From: Deroplatys truncata | Lineage: Eukaryota > Arthropoda > Insecta > Mantodea > Mantidae | Assembly (NCBI GenBank): GCA_030765065.1 | Contig: CM060990.1 | Coordinates: 496,424,190 to 496,488,189, forward strand | Direction: 5' to 3' | Length of the DNA: 64,000 bases | Part shown: positions 1 through 10,759 of the stretch, piece by piece | Numbering within the stretch: position 1 is the stretch's first letter | Layout of the letters: every line of letters begins with the position of its first letter | Notes under the pieces: generated by a model | Databases searched by the model: none | Told to the model about the DNA's origin: nothing | The model's input: the letters and a program-made list of their open reading frames with translations, nothing else | Made by a program: the position numbers and the translations under genes

Positions 1-299
1 TCCTAAACCCTGTGCCCATACCTAAATCCATAGTCTAAAATACCCTTAAAGAGCCAAAAATACTCTTATCAGAACCCTCGAAAAAATGTATGTTGAAGTT
101 AAAACGTGAATAAACAGCCAGAATGCCCTGTCTTCTAAAAAACATCAGGATACTATAAAACCAAATGCAAATACCATTCAAATAGCTGCTACAATGCTTA
201 CAATCCCTCCCGAGTACCTGCTAAGTAAGCTAAACGTGTGTCTAAAAACGGTTTCTAAGTGCTATCCGAAATAGTTATACGCATTATGTCTGTGCTCTA
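1..299. other. AT-rich intergenic DNA, nothing recognised
   Basis: I see no coding region, RNA gene or repeat boundary here. The CT-rich repeat array begins just to the right. Confidence 0.5.
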
Positions 300-900
300 A
301 ATACCCCTGAAATCTTTCCCCTCCCTTCTGGTAAACACCACTAAATACCTTCAATAGCTGTCTTCTCTACCATCTCTCTCGGTATTCCTTGTCTCTTTCC
401 ATATAAACGCATTTTCTATTCCTCAATCCTTTCTAGTCTATCATCTCTCCTTATAAACCCACATTTCGTCCGTCAACCTGTCTATAGCCTAGCATCTCTC
501 CTGGTATTCCCTATCTCAGCTATATGAATACCTTTTCTAGTCCCCTACTTCTGCCTAGCTTCCATCCCTCCTCGTATTCCCTATCTCTCGCATATAGATG
601 CATATTGAACCCTTCAGCCTCTGTCTAGCCTAGCATCTCGCCTCATATTCGCTATCTGTTACCATACAACTGCTTATTCTACCCTGACACTCTGTATAGC
701 CGAGTATCTCTCCTTGTTTTCCCTATCTTCTTCATATAAAGCGCATATTCCGTCTTTTAAAGCCCTGTTTGTTCTAGCATCTTACCTCGAATTTCCTGTC
801 TCCTTCATATAAGCGCATTTTTCTCCTTGAACGCTCTCCTAGCCTAGCATCTCCCCTCGTTTTCCCTATCTTTTCCCATAGAAACACAAAACAGTGGCCC
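300..900. repeat. CT-rich degenerate minisatellite, unit about 65-70 bp
   Basis: Roughly eight diverged copies of a unit run in tandem. Each has a core like CTAGCCTAGCATCTCTCCT, then TATTCCCTATCTC, then CATATAAA-GCAT and a variable T/C-rich spacer. Copies start near 364, 430, 481, 552, 611, 682, 762 and 835. Reading frames crossing the array are accidental. Confidence 0.75.
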
Positions 901-964
901 AGGTGCCCCCTACTTAAACTACTTGCCTGCAATTCTGTCATGCACACAAACATGTTCAGACCTA

Positions 965-2211
965 CACTACGTGAACAAAAGTATCCGGACACCTGGCTGA
1001 AAATGACGTGCAAGTTCGTGGCGCCCTCCATTGGTAATGCTGAAAGTCAATATGGCGTTGGCCCACCCTTAGCCTTGATAACAGCGTTCACTCTCGCAGG
1101 CATATTTTCAATCAGGTGCTGAAAGGTTTCTTGGGGAATGGTAGCCCATTCTTCACGGAGTGCGGATCTGAGGAGAGGTATCGGTGTAGGTCGGTGAGGC
1201 CTGGCACGAAGTCGGCGTTCCAAAACATCCCAAAAGTGTTCTATAGGATTAAAGTCAGGACTCTGTGCAGGCCAGTCCATTACAGGGATGTTATTGTCGT
1301 GTAACTATTCCACCACAGGCCGTGCAGTATGAACAGGTGCTCGATCGCGTTGAAAGACGCAATCGCCATCCCCGAATTGCTCTTCAACAGTGGGAAGTAA
1401 GAAGGTGCTTAAAATATCAATGTAGGTCTGCGCTGGGATCGTGCCACGCAAAACAACAGGGGGTGCAAGACCTCTCCAGGAAAAACACGACCGCACCATA
1501 ACACCACCACCTCCGAATTTCACTGTTGGCACTACACACGTTGGCAGATGATGTTCACCGGTCATTTGCCATTCCCACACCCTGCTATCGGATCGCCACA
1601 TTGTGTACCGTGATTCGTCACTACACACAACGTTTTGCCACTCTTCAATCGTGTAATGTTGACCCTCCTTACACCAAGCGAGGCATGGTTTGGCATTTTC
1701 CTGCGTGATTTGTGGTTTATGAGCAGCCGCTCGACCATGGAATCCAAGGTTTCTCACCTCACGCCTAACTGTCATAGTACTTGGAGTGGATCCTAATGCA
1801 GTTTGGAATTCTGTGTGATGGTCTGGATATATGTCTGCCTATTACTCTTTACGACCCTCTTCAAATGTCGGCGGTCTCTGTCAGTGAACAGACGAGGTCG
1901 GCCTGTACGCTTTTGTGCTGTACATGTCCCTTCACGTTTCCACTTCACTATCACATAAGAAACAGTGGACCTAGGGATGTTTAGGAGTGTGGAAATCTCG
2001 CATACAGACTTCCGACACAAGTGACACCCAATCACCTCACCACGTTCGAAGTTCGTGAGTTCCACGGAGCGTCCCATTCTGCTGTTTCACGATGTCTAAT
2101 TACCACTGAGGTCGCGGATAATGAGTACCAGGCAGTAGGTGGCAACACAATGCACCTAAGATGAAAAACGTATGTTTGTGGGGGTGTCCGGATACTTTTG
2201 ATCACATAGTG
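965..2211 (-). mobile_element. Tc1-like DNA transposon, full length
   Basis: Terminal inverted repeats of about 29 bp are visible. The left end reads CACTACGTGAACAAAAGTAT and the complement of the right end reads CACTATGTGATCAAAAGTAT, both continuing CCGGACACC. TA dinucleotides sit directly outside (963-964 and 2212-2213), as expected for the Tc1/mariner target duplication. Length is 1247 bp and one degenerate transposase gene lies on the minus strand. The DNA left of the element (938-962) resembles the start of the dispersed repeat at 34.0 kb, so the element probably landed in or beside a copy of it. Confidence 0.93.
1047..2077 (-). pseudogene. Tc1-family transposase, broken
   Basis: The protein begins at the ATG ending at 2077 with MGRSVELTNFERGEVIGC, the N-terminal helix-turn-helix typical of Tc1 transposases, followed by a GRPR hinge near 1900. 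After about 94 codons the frame is lost at roughly 1810 by a one-base deletion. The middle resumes with VRREVRNLGFHGRAAAHK and carries the first catalytic Asp in CSDESRY. A TGG-to-TAG change at about 1306-1308 interrupts it again just before DWPAQSPDFNPIEHFWD, which holds the final catalytic Glu of the DDE triad. The homologous family is about 340 residues, and the three parts together account for essentially all of it. It would bind the TIRs and catalyse cut-and-paste. With one frameshift and one nonsense change this copy cannot make transposase, but it looks fairly young. Confidence 0.93.
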
Positions 2212-2213
2212 TA

Positions 2214-2365
2214 TGTTATTATAATGCCCAATTAATGAAACTAATTAATTAATTAACTAATTAATTAATGATACTTTTAACGAACCACCCAGCCAGGGAA
2301 TGTTAAATAGAGTCCGCCTTGTTCAAATCCCGTCTATCACCCCGAATTTTTCAGCTAGCTCTATT
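2214..2365. other. AATT-rich spacer with a tRNA-like B-box remnant
   Basis: An (AATT)n-like stretch at about 2234-2272 is followed by GTTCAAATCCC near 2322, which resembles a Pol III B box. It may be a SINE scrap; no A box is convincing. Confidence 0.3.
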
Positions 2366-2885
2366 TCACATGTTCAGACCTTTTAAAATACTTCTTCTAC
2401 TACCTATCTGTAGTGCTACCTTCCAGTTGTAGGTAGAAGAAATATTTTAAACAACCCAAAAGATTGATACCGAGATTCAACCGGAAATACAAGTTTTGAG
2501 ATGCACCAAAGAAAACAAAACATTTATATTAAAAGGTCCGTGTGGATGTCTATGAACAGCATAACTCAAGAACGAAATGTGGATTAAACACCAAACGTTC
2601 AGTATCAAGGATGCCTCACGAAGATTCTCAAGAAAGTCCCCCCATAAAAGTACTCTTTACATGGAGAGTGCTTTGTTATTATTTATTTTCTTAAAAATGC
2701 ATCTAACAATTTTGATCATATTACCATATTATGTATGACATATCTGCATTACAAATAATTTATTTCTTGAATTTTCTGGGATTAACCGGTGAAGTTCTCT
2801 TTATTCTGATTGACTTTTATGCAGCTGGTAAATCATAAGAGTTAGATAAAATCTTACAATGCAAAAAAGATGTAGATGTCATTAA
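2366..2885 (+). repeat. Dispersed repeat, copy 1 (second copy at 34020-34483)
   Basis: About 500 bp align in the same orientation with 34020-34483. Shared blocks include GAGATTCAACCGGAAATAC, CACGAAGATTCTCAAGAAA and TAAATCATAAGAGTT. Neither copy has coding capacity or obvious terminal repeats, so the class is unknown; it could be part of a SINE or a MITE. Confidence 0.75.
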
Positions 2886-2931
2886 CGTGCACATTTTATA
2901 TAAATTAAAATTTGTATGACGTTAACTATTA

Positions 2932-3255
2932 CAATCTCTTTCTTCCTCCACAAAAACAAGAATAAAGGTTCTCTTCTCCTCCAATTTAATTTCTCTCTTA
3001 TCTTTTACCATCTCCCTCAATCCCCAACACAATAATAAAGGCCTTGTTGCCCTCCACCTTAAGTTCTCTCCAACCTTCAATGTCTCTCCTCTCTCCACCA
3101 CAAACAACAATAATATAAGTATTGTTGCCCTCTACTTTCACTTCTCTCGTAACTTATACTGTCTCTCCTCACTCCCAAAAATTACAATTGTCAATGTCTG
3201 GTTACCCTCCATTTTAATTTTGCTCCTCCTATCCCATTTTTGCTGTCGCTCACCA
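2932..3255. repeat. CT-rich tandem repeat, unit about 80 bp, four copies
   Basis: Diverged units share an order of TGTCTCTCCTC, CCACAA-CAA-AATA, GTTGCCCTCCA and CTTCTCTC. One strand is strongly pyrimidine-rich. No gene is involved. Confidence 0.6.
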
Positions 3256-3522
3256 ACAGAAAATGGTAATCTTCATGCTATCCACATATTTACTGCTTCC
3301 TGTCATGTATTTAAAGAATGTAAAACAAATAGAAATACATATAACTATCGGCATTTGTTTTATTACCAAAACTGTTTGTAGTTTGTGTGTTGTGATTACA
3401 GGCTGCTTTTTCCTGCTCATCAAGGGGAAATTGTGTGTACCTGTTTTAATGTGCGGGAGGGATCGTTTTTCTGCTATAAATTCCGAGGCCCATGGTGTGG
3501 ATATGTTGCATAACTTATTAGG

Positions 3523-3525
<3 letters not shown>

Positions 3526-3558
<33 letters not shown>

Positions 3559-3692
3559 TGCAGTAAATCTAAGTTCTGTGCACTATAGTGTTATTTGTGT
3601 GGTACTTTTATAGGTATATTAACCGTTCTGAGTGAAAACTTTCGACTTAAGGGACGTTAAATGAATAATAATAATAATAATAATAATAATAT
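3526..3692. repeat. Simple repeats (TA)n and (AAT)n
   Basis: A TA run occupies about 3526-3554 and an AAT run 3667-3691. The AAT run follows AAGGGACGTTAAATG and looks like the tail of a retroposon ending just left of the LTR element. Confidence 0.8.
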
Positions 3693-3873
3693 GCAGATTT
3701 GCATAATAACGACGATTGCCTATTGTGGCATGTGGTTGTGGTAACACTGTAAGAATATGTGGTGTGGTAACATTGTGTGGTTAACTCTTAGGTTGGCAAC
3801 GTAAACAGATAGTGACGTAGTAGAAGGGGAGGGGTTAACCGGTTTTATCTTGAGGCAGCATGTAGCTCGCGTC

Positions 3874-5279
3874 GGGGGACTTCCCTTCGAGCTCTCATCG
3901 AGTCAACATGGGAAGGAAGAAGACAGCCGCAGCCTCCAAGCTTCCTCCTCGTGAGGAAGCCACCGCCACCGCCTGCGCCGACCAAGAAGATCAGTTTCCC
4001 GCCTCTTCACCGCCGCCGCCAGTCGAAGCGCCATCTCTCCAACCAGTCACACGTCGCCGAACAGCGTGCCTGCACGCTGCTCCGCTGCTGTCCGGGGAGT
4101 GCACCGTCAGCTCCCTGACACGCTCTTGCTTACCGCCGCTCAGCGCTTTTGGCCGTCTGCGGCCAAGGCGATTAGAATTCGCAACGACAGAGGTCCGACA
4201 CCGCTGGTCCGACTCACCTTTATGGACGAGGATGAATACTGGCGGCTCTGGGTGCAGGACTGCCCTTGTTACGGCAAACCCTGTCGCTCGAGGCCAGCCG
4301 CAGTGTGCGCCCAACTCCATGCCGCCGCTGCTGCCTTTACGGGCATTCAGACACTCTGTGTGATGCCGCTCCTCACTGCCATTATTGTGGCAACGAGTCT
4401 CTCACCGCTTAATGCAGGGCACACGACTTAACTCATCGCCGCCGCTTCTGCGTCTCCTGTGGGGGCAAGGGGCAGTTCACCGGCCAGATTGTCTGCTCAC
4501 TCTACCCACATAGAGCATCGCCGACCACCATCTTCAGGACACTGCAGACCAACAATCCACCACCGCATATCGACACCTCTCAACTAGAGCACCAGTTGGC
4601 GAACACCAACGCTCTAGTTGAGCAGAACACGGCCAGCAACAACAGCATCCTTGAAGCGATTCAGGACCTTCACGCTGAGTTGCTGGATCTAGCCAACCGT
4701 CTCATAGCATTTCAAGACCAGTTCAACACAAAGTTCGCGACCATCACAGACACCATAGCAACAGAACACACCAAAACCATTAGGGACATCGACACACCGC
4801 ACCACCATGCGAATGGGAAATGAATACCTTCGGCACAACCTCGCAGACCATGCAACAAGAGTGATTAGGACTCTCCAGTCCTACATCACACCTCCAGGAG
4901 ACGACCTAGGACCACCGCATCCCCACACACGTCAACGCTGTCCAGATCTCCATGTACATACACCGAATGCCCGGAGGTAACAGGCCCGGGCTCGGAGCAC
5001 ACATGATCATTTAAGTCACCACTGTTCTTAGGTCCCTGCCAGGGCTTCGGCCATGGCAGTTACCTAATCACCACTGCGGAGAACTCCGCCACATTACATT
5101 CATTACTCACTATCAGCGGGTTTGCTTCGGCGGTACCAGCCACCATGATCACCAATATGCCCCCAATAAATAGTGACACCACGTATAAAATCCTTTCTAT
5201 TCCTCTTCCTGTTTCCTTCCAAATACCTTTTATTCTTGTTTTACCTTACACCTTTATTCCTGTTCCCCCCCAAAAAAAA
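3874..5279 (+). mobile_element. ORF1-only LINE insertion with A8 tail
   Basis: A 1406-bp insertion starts GGGGGACTTCCC, carries a gag-like ORF1 and 3' UTR, and ends in eight A residues. It is flanked by an 8-bp duplication CTCGCGTC. The 3' LTR at about 9370 has the same site uninterrupted, giving an in-window empty site. There is no endonuclease or reverse transcriptase. It therefore resembles a half-LINE: an internally deleted element that keeps both LINE ends and was presumably moved by a related full-length element. Confidence 0.85.
3908..4823 (+). pseudogene. LINE ORF1 (gag-like zinc-knuckle protein), frameshifted
   Basis: The natural start is the ATG at 3908 (MGRKKTAAASK), 34 bp from the element's 5' end. 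Coding signal then moves between frames. The gag-like core with VRLTFMDEDEYWRLWVQDC reads in the frame open at 4066-4431. A CCHC knuckle, C-RR-C-CLYG-H-SDTL-C, reads in a third frame at about 4310-4350, followed by further paired cysteines (CHYCG, CVSCGG) up to about 4490. From 4596 the frame encodes a Leu/Ala/Gln-rich segment likely to form a coiled coil. This order (basic N-terminus, RNA-binding core, zinc knuckles) is typical of ORF1 of jockey-like LINEs, which coats element RNA. At least two indels and one stop separate the parts. Confidence 0.75.
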
Positions 5280-5603
5280 CTCGCGTCCTCTTTGAGCCTT
5301 GCTAGTGAACAGGGCAAGACGTGTTTTAGGATGACGCTTCGCAGACCAAGAAGGTAATCTGTATCACTTTTACCTGGTATAATATATTTGACATCTAACT
5401 CTATGCTATGTGAATCATTTATGTAAGTGGTCCCTTCCTTCCTAGGCCATGATGATTTAATAATATTTTGGTGGTTTTCAAGTGTTATGAGTATTTTTTT
5501 AGCTTGCCCCCGTCGGACCTCGTGTTAGGAAAGTGCAATGTGCTGCTTTATATCTCGGTCCTGTGCTCTGTAATGGAGTGATTATAAAGGAGGTTTCGAC
5601 AAT

Positions 5604-5620
5604 TGGTGTGAGCCGCCGGG
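5604..5620 (+). promoter_or_regulatory. Candidate primer-binding site
   Basis: TGGTGTGAGCCGCCGGG starts two bases after the 5' LTR and begins with the TGG expected for pairing to a tRNA 3' CCA. A near copy (ATTGGTGGATGCCGGGTATAA pattern) follows about 30 bp later. The cognate tRNA is not identified. Confidence 0.55.
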
Positions 5621-8600
5621 TATAACCAAAATTGGTGGATGCCGGGTATAATTTAATATTTTGGGTTGTAGAATTGTTTTTCTCCGCCTTTAAAATGTAG
5701 TTGTTCACGTAATTTGGTTCTCCACATGTTCCAATGTAATCTGTAGCTTTCTAGTTTCAGCTTGCTGGTAAACGCTTCTTTTTGAAAATTGTCTTATTGT
5801 GGTTTAAATTAATATACAAGTATTTGCTTAAACGTCCCATGTTTCTATCATTATTGTGAGTACACTTTGAACATTTTTACAATGTATTTCTATTGGCGGA
5901 GCGTCGTTACTTTTGGCTTCATTCTTCCCCTTACCATGATTTAATTCTTTTGTATGAGAAACTTTCTGCAATATTCCTTATAAATTTCTCGTGTTGTGAA
6001 GTAATTTTGTGACCTGTGGGAATTTGAGTCGTATCTTGAACTTTGCTAATGTAATTGCCACATGTTATCTTATATTTCTAAAATTTCTATTTTCAGTGCT
6101 AAATACTAATGTTTCTTAGAGCTTTCATTGTATTTTGCACTTATTCTATCCTTCTACACATTACAATGTGTTTGTTGTATTGTTCCTGTTGCAACTGCTA
6201 TGTAAGCATGTGTGTTGCTTTTTGTTACGTAACCTTTGCTTGTTTTCGTAAATCAGAAGAAATTGTAGATTGTGAAGTAAATTTCTTATAGTTTATGTGT
6301 TCTGTGCATTAAGTAGCGTGTTTGTGTAAAAAGTGAAGTGGATATATTAAAATTCATATTTGTGCATCGTACTTAGGTACATATAACGCGTTGTGTATGG
6401 TGTTTTCTACTTCTCATACATTAATTTGAGCACTAGTCACAGTAGGTGTGGCATTATTCTTTTTTTACCTCCAGTTTGAGTTTCCTCACTGAAGACATCA
6501 TTTTTGCTAATTTTGTTTTTTTGCTCGTGTGTATTGTCTGCTTTAAAATCTTGGTGTTGTATCCAAGTGGCTTAGGTTCAAGTCTGTGAAAATATAGTTA
6601 TGGTGTTTTAGTCCCCTATAAACATTTCGCCGTGGGCGCTTAGTTGTAGTACTACTGATGATAATGGTTTTGTCTAGCTACGCAGTTTCTGAAAGTATTT
6701 CAAATGTCTAATCCGAGTGAAAGTTTAAGTAGTTTCAGCCACCACCAGCTGTGCCAGTATCTTTAACACCTATACAGTTTCAACGGGCATCCTACATGGC
6801 CCAGTAGGACTTATCCATCTCCATTGGATGTCGATGGTGTAGCTACATATGTATTACAAGAAATTGGAAAGTTGCACTGGAATTTTGTGGTAAAAAGAAA
6901 GAAAAAACAAATAAGATCAAGCTGTAAGTATGTGTACATTGTGTATACCAAAGTGTATATTTTGAACAAATGAAAAGTTTAACAATAAGGTCAGTTATGC
7001 TTTACTATATGGCTGTTCTATTTGCTTACAGTTATGCTAAAATTTTGCTTTAATGACCAATGTTTAATTAGGCTTTGATTTTCAGAAATGAAATGTATTA
7101 TATGTTTTGCTAAATTGAGAGTGTGTCACCATTGAGTGTAATGAAAATTTTGGATTTTGTTCTGGATAGTGGAGATTATTATTTGGTTTCTTATCTTATG
7201 CTGCAATTTATTTGTTTGATGTGTATTGTGTCTTTAATTTTGTTTGGCTTCCAGGAATGATATGTGAAAGTGTTACATTGTTAATGATGTGCTTTATTCT
7301 GTTGCATTCTTTTGGCTTGATTTGGTGTCTCATTATGATGCTGTGGTTTTTCTTTGCAGAAGTTGTTGCATAAATTTTTTGCATGTGTGTGTGGTTATGT
7401 GAATAGTATATGGAAAATTTGCCTTGGTGGGTGTGCCAAAGAGTAACCCTGATGGTGCAGTGTCAAAGACGTGATGAGTTAATGTAAGCTTCGATGGGAT
7501 AGCTACAATGTACCCTTGAAGTTTGAATGTTTGTGAGTTTTCAGGAGGGCTAGCACATCCCTGGAAATTTGTGACGAGTTGAGAGATGTTTTGGCATATT
7601 GGTGTTGCTGAAACATACCCAGTATAGCGTGTGTGAAGTGTTTACAAAAGAGATGTAATGCAATGAGAATAATTTTTTTGAGTTTATGCAACAAGTTTTA
7701 GAACCATCTGTTTTCCAGCTTCATCTTGATCCTGTAGATGTGGATGCAACAGTGTAATGCTATGTTATTTTTGTGTCATTCCTGAAATGGCAATGTGACT
7801 TTTTCAGTTTATGTCTATGTCAGGTACCTTTGTTTTTGCTCTATTTTGCAACTGCTTTGATGAGACATGTCAGCGAATACATTTTTTTTCTCTCACTAAT
7901 TACTGTGTATGGTGAGGGTGAGAATCAGGATGACGATGATAGGAATGATGATGATCATAAGAATGATACTATTAAGAAGGATAGGAGGGTAATGATAGTA
8001 ACAAGAATGAGAATTTGTGTTGTTATTCAGAGTGAAGCATGAGTATTTCCAGTTTGATGCATGTAATGAGGTGCTTATTTTGAAGCATGTAGTAATGTTC
8101 ACAGTAGTTTTGGTAGTTAGTGAGTGCTTTGTATTATATGAGATATAGTTATTATGAATGATTTTGTTTCATTGTTATGTATGTATGAATGATAAGTGAA
8201 CTGATTTATTTTGTCAGTTAGTTTGTACCAGCTGGTTAGATTTAATTTTGGGATCCCAAATTATTTGCTATGTTGTATTTCCTATATTTGTATTGTGCTT
8301 TATTATGTGTAGACGATGGATATAATTGATACAATACTTATGTATTTTGATTCTTTCATGTATCTTTACTATGATTCTTAAGCATTTATTGCACAAGCTT
8401 GACTTCTAACCTTTTGTAAAATTCAGTTTTTATGTCAGTATGTAATCATTTTTTCTCATTACTAAGAGTACATGTTTATAAACTTTTGCCAAATTTGTGG
8501 CATTTTCTGCTCATGATATTTTAAATTACATACTATGTTTTTCTTTTATGTATGATGTTGTGGGAGCACAAGTTATACCTGTTTGTAATTCATGTTGTAG

Positions 8601-9218
8601 TGATATTTTGCTGTTTGGAGAACGCGAGAGCCCACTGTGGAGTGACCCCGCTGTGACAATACACGATAGATGCAGGATGTAAACCAAGGGGAGCTGCTGC
8701 CTGGTCTTTGTTACCTGCACTTTATGTGGCAAAAGGGGCCACTTTTAGAGGAGCAATCCAAGACAGCGATTGCACCCTCATCATCATTAAATCACGTCGG
8801 CAGTGAGAAAGGACTCTGCAGCTGATATTTCTTCATTATGGGAGATTTTGGAGGTTCACTCACGAACAAATACTTCAAGAACTTGTGCAGTGTAGTTATA
8901 GTTTAACAGTGGCAGCAATGTACAATGTGCGTGTGCGGGGTTCACTCAGAAACTTATAAGATACATTTGAACAAATATCGTCGGGGCACTCATGACTCCA
9001 TCATTACCTAATCTATATGATAAAGATGTTAACAGGCAATAAGACACTCAACTTCTTTTGATAGACATTTCTGCTCCATTATATCATTTCAAACATTAAG
9101 ATACTAATTTTTGTAACAACAATTTCTTTGTAAATTATCATGTGAAGCATGTCATTTATTTGGATTTATGTATTTTTAATGCATTCTTGCTTCGACAAGG
9201 ACGTCGACTTGGGTAGCT
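5621..9218. other. Interior of the LTR element, no gene recognised
   Basis: This 3.6-kb stretch is T/G-rich on the plus strand and lacks retroviral protein motifs in all frames. The longest open stretches, for example 7773-8042, have low-complexity translations and look accidental. Confidence 0.7.
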
Positions 9219-9227
9219 AGGGGGAGA
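9219..9227 (+). promoter_or_regulatory. Polypurine tract
   Basis: AGGGGGAGA lies immediately before the first base of the 3' LTR, where plus-strand DNA synthesis would be primed. Confidence 0.75.
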
Positions 9228-9697
9228 TGTGGCATGTGGTTGTGGTAACACTGTAAGAATATGTGGTGTGGTAACATTGTGTGGTTAACTCTTAGGTTGG
9301 CAACATAAACAGGTAGTGACATAGTAGAAGGGGAGGGGTTAACTGGTTTTATCTTGAGGTAGCATGTAACTCGCGTCCTCTTTGAGCCTTGCTAGTGAAC
9401 AGAGCAAGACGTGTGTTAGGATGACGTTTCGCCGAACAAGAAGGTAATCTGTATCACTTTTATCTGGTATAATGTATTTGACATCTAACTCTATACTATG
9501 TGAATCATTTATGTAGGTGGTCCCTTCCTTCCTAGGTCATGATGATTTAATAATATTTTGGTAGTTTTCAGGTGTTATAAGTATTTTGTTAGCTTGCCCC
9601 CGTCGGACCTCGTGTTAGGAAAGTGCAATGTGCTGCTTTAGATCTCGGTCCTGTGCTCTATCTCCGTAATGGAGTGATTATAAAGGAGGTTTCGACA
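9228..9697 (+). repeat. 3' LTR, uninterrupted
   Basis: 470 bp from TGTGGCATG to TTTCGACA, followed by the CTAT duplication. It contains CTCGCGTC once, matching the target used by the LINE in the other LTR. Confidence 0.92.
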
Positions 9698-9701
9698 CTA
9701 T

Positions 9702-10588
9702 TACAAGACTTCATAAAGAATAAAAACTGTAGTTTAAGATTTTAGAGTTTTGTGATCTTAAGGTGATGCTTCTATGATCTTCGGAATATCCACAGTATGT
9801 CAGATATTTTGTTGAAATTTGTTGCAGTTATTACACACTATAACAGCAATGTTTTTACACTGTTTAAAAATTCTAGCTTGTTTGGTTATTTAAACATTAA
9901 TTTTTACTGTGTAAATTCATTGTTCTAATAATAATGCTCCTCAGAATGGATTTTTTAAAAACATTCACATAAAAAATTCCGTTTTACAGTAATCAGGATA
10001 CAAAAATTACTATTATATGAGTAATTCTATATTAAACGCCAGCTATTGCAGAAAAAGTTATTACTTTTTGTACTCTTCTAAATTCTTGATTTTTGAGAAG
10101 TGAATAATTTGTTTATCAAAGTTGGGGCACTATTTAAAAAAAGTATATGGTTATTTTCTTTAATCTGCTTTTGAGTGGGAGTAGAACAATTTGGAAGCAT
10201 ATTAGTACAAATTTGCATTGTATGGAGGTTTTTGAGTACATAAAAATGTTGAAAAAATGTTTGTTAGAAAACAAGGTTAAGACACGGGGTGCCTATTAAT
10301 AAACACGCGTCTGTTCATTTCTACCTTCAGTTAATTGTTAGTTTTTGTGCTCCAAATGAGAAAAAACGATGTTTTCGAAAGCGTTAGAATTGATATTATT
10401 TCACTATGAAAAAATTAATTCTTTAATTTTTCACAAGAATGGTCAAATTTCGCGTACGTATTACCTTAAGAAAATGCCATATCATAGGGGTACGGCAGAT
10501 TTATAAAAATTAGACGGCACAAGAATAATTGAAATGTATGTGCCTAAGTACAAAATATAAAACTCTGAAACCACAGCAGTTGGTAAAG
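9702..10588. other. AT-rich intergenic DNA, nothing recognised
   Basis: No coding or repeat structure is visible. Confidence 0.5.
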
Positions 10589-10740
10589 GTAGTCCCAGGC
10601 GCGTGCGCAATGCGGATCTGCTGGGTATGAAAGCCAAACTCTGGCATCTCGGGAAAAAGTTAAGTCCCAGTGCATGCGCAATGGGGACCTGCTGGTCACA
10701 AGAGCCATACTCTGGAGTCTCAGCTGCTTTGTTAAAAGAA
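10589..10740. repeat. 76-bp tandem duplication
   Basis: Two diverged units begin GTCCCAG at 10589 and 10665 and share GTGCGCAATG/ATGCGCAATG, CTGCTGG and CTCTGG. They lie just left of the mariner insertion. Confidence 0.65.
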
Positions 10741-10759
10741 ATTCCTTATCCGATATATA

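Larger units (their letters stand above)
3724..5601 (+). repeat. 5' LTR, split by a nested LINE insertion
   Basis: LTR sequence occupies 3724-3873 and 5288-5601 (464 bp together) and aligns with the 470-bp 3' LTR at roughly 95% by eye. The intervening 3874-5279 is foreign, and CTCGCGTC is duplicated at 3866-3873 and 5280-5287. Confidence 0.92.
3724..9697 (+). mobile_element. LTR retrotransposon, apparently non-autonomous (LARD-like)
   Basis: Two LTRs (3724-5601, interrupted, and 9228-9697) start TGTGGCATG and end TTTCGACA. They are bounded by a 4-bp target duplication CTAT (3720-3723 and 9698-9701). A purine tract AGGGGGAGA abuts the 3' LTR and a TGG-starting primer site follows the 5' LTR. 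The 3.6-kb interior has no recognisable gag, protease, RT, RNase H or integrase on either strand, only short AT/GT-rich open stretches. The structure fits a large retrotransposon derivative mobilised in trans, although an autonomous element decayed beyond recognition is the alternative. A 4-bp duplication is common in Gypsy- and some Bel-type elements. Confidence 0.9.

Noticed and set aside
300-900. Regular repeats that could suggest a CRISPR-like or regulatory array
   Set aside because: Units are adjoining, diverged and lack unique equal-length spacers, and the genome is eukaryotic.
7773-8042. 89-codon open stretch inside the LTR element
   Set aside because: Its translation is low-complexity (Asp/Asn/Lys run) and matches no retroviral protein.
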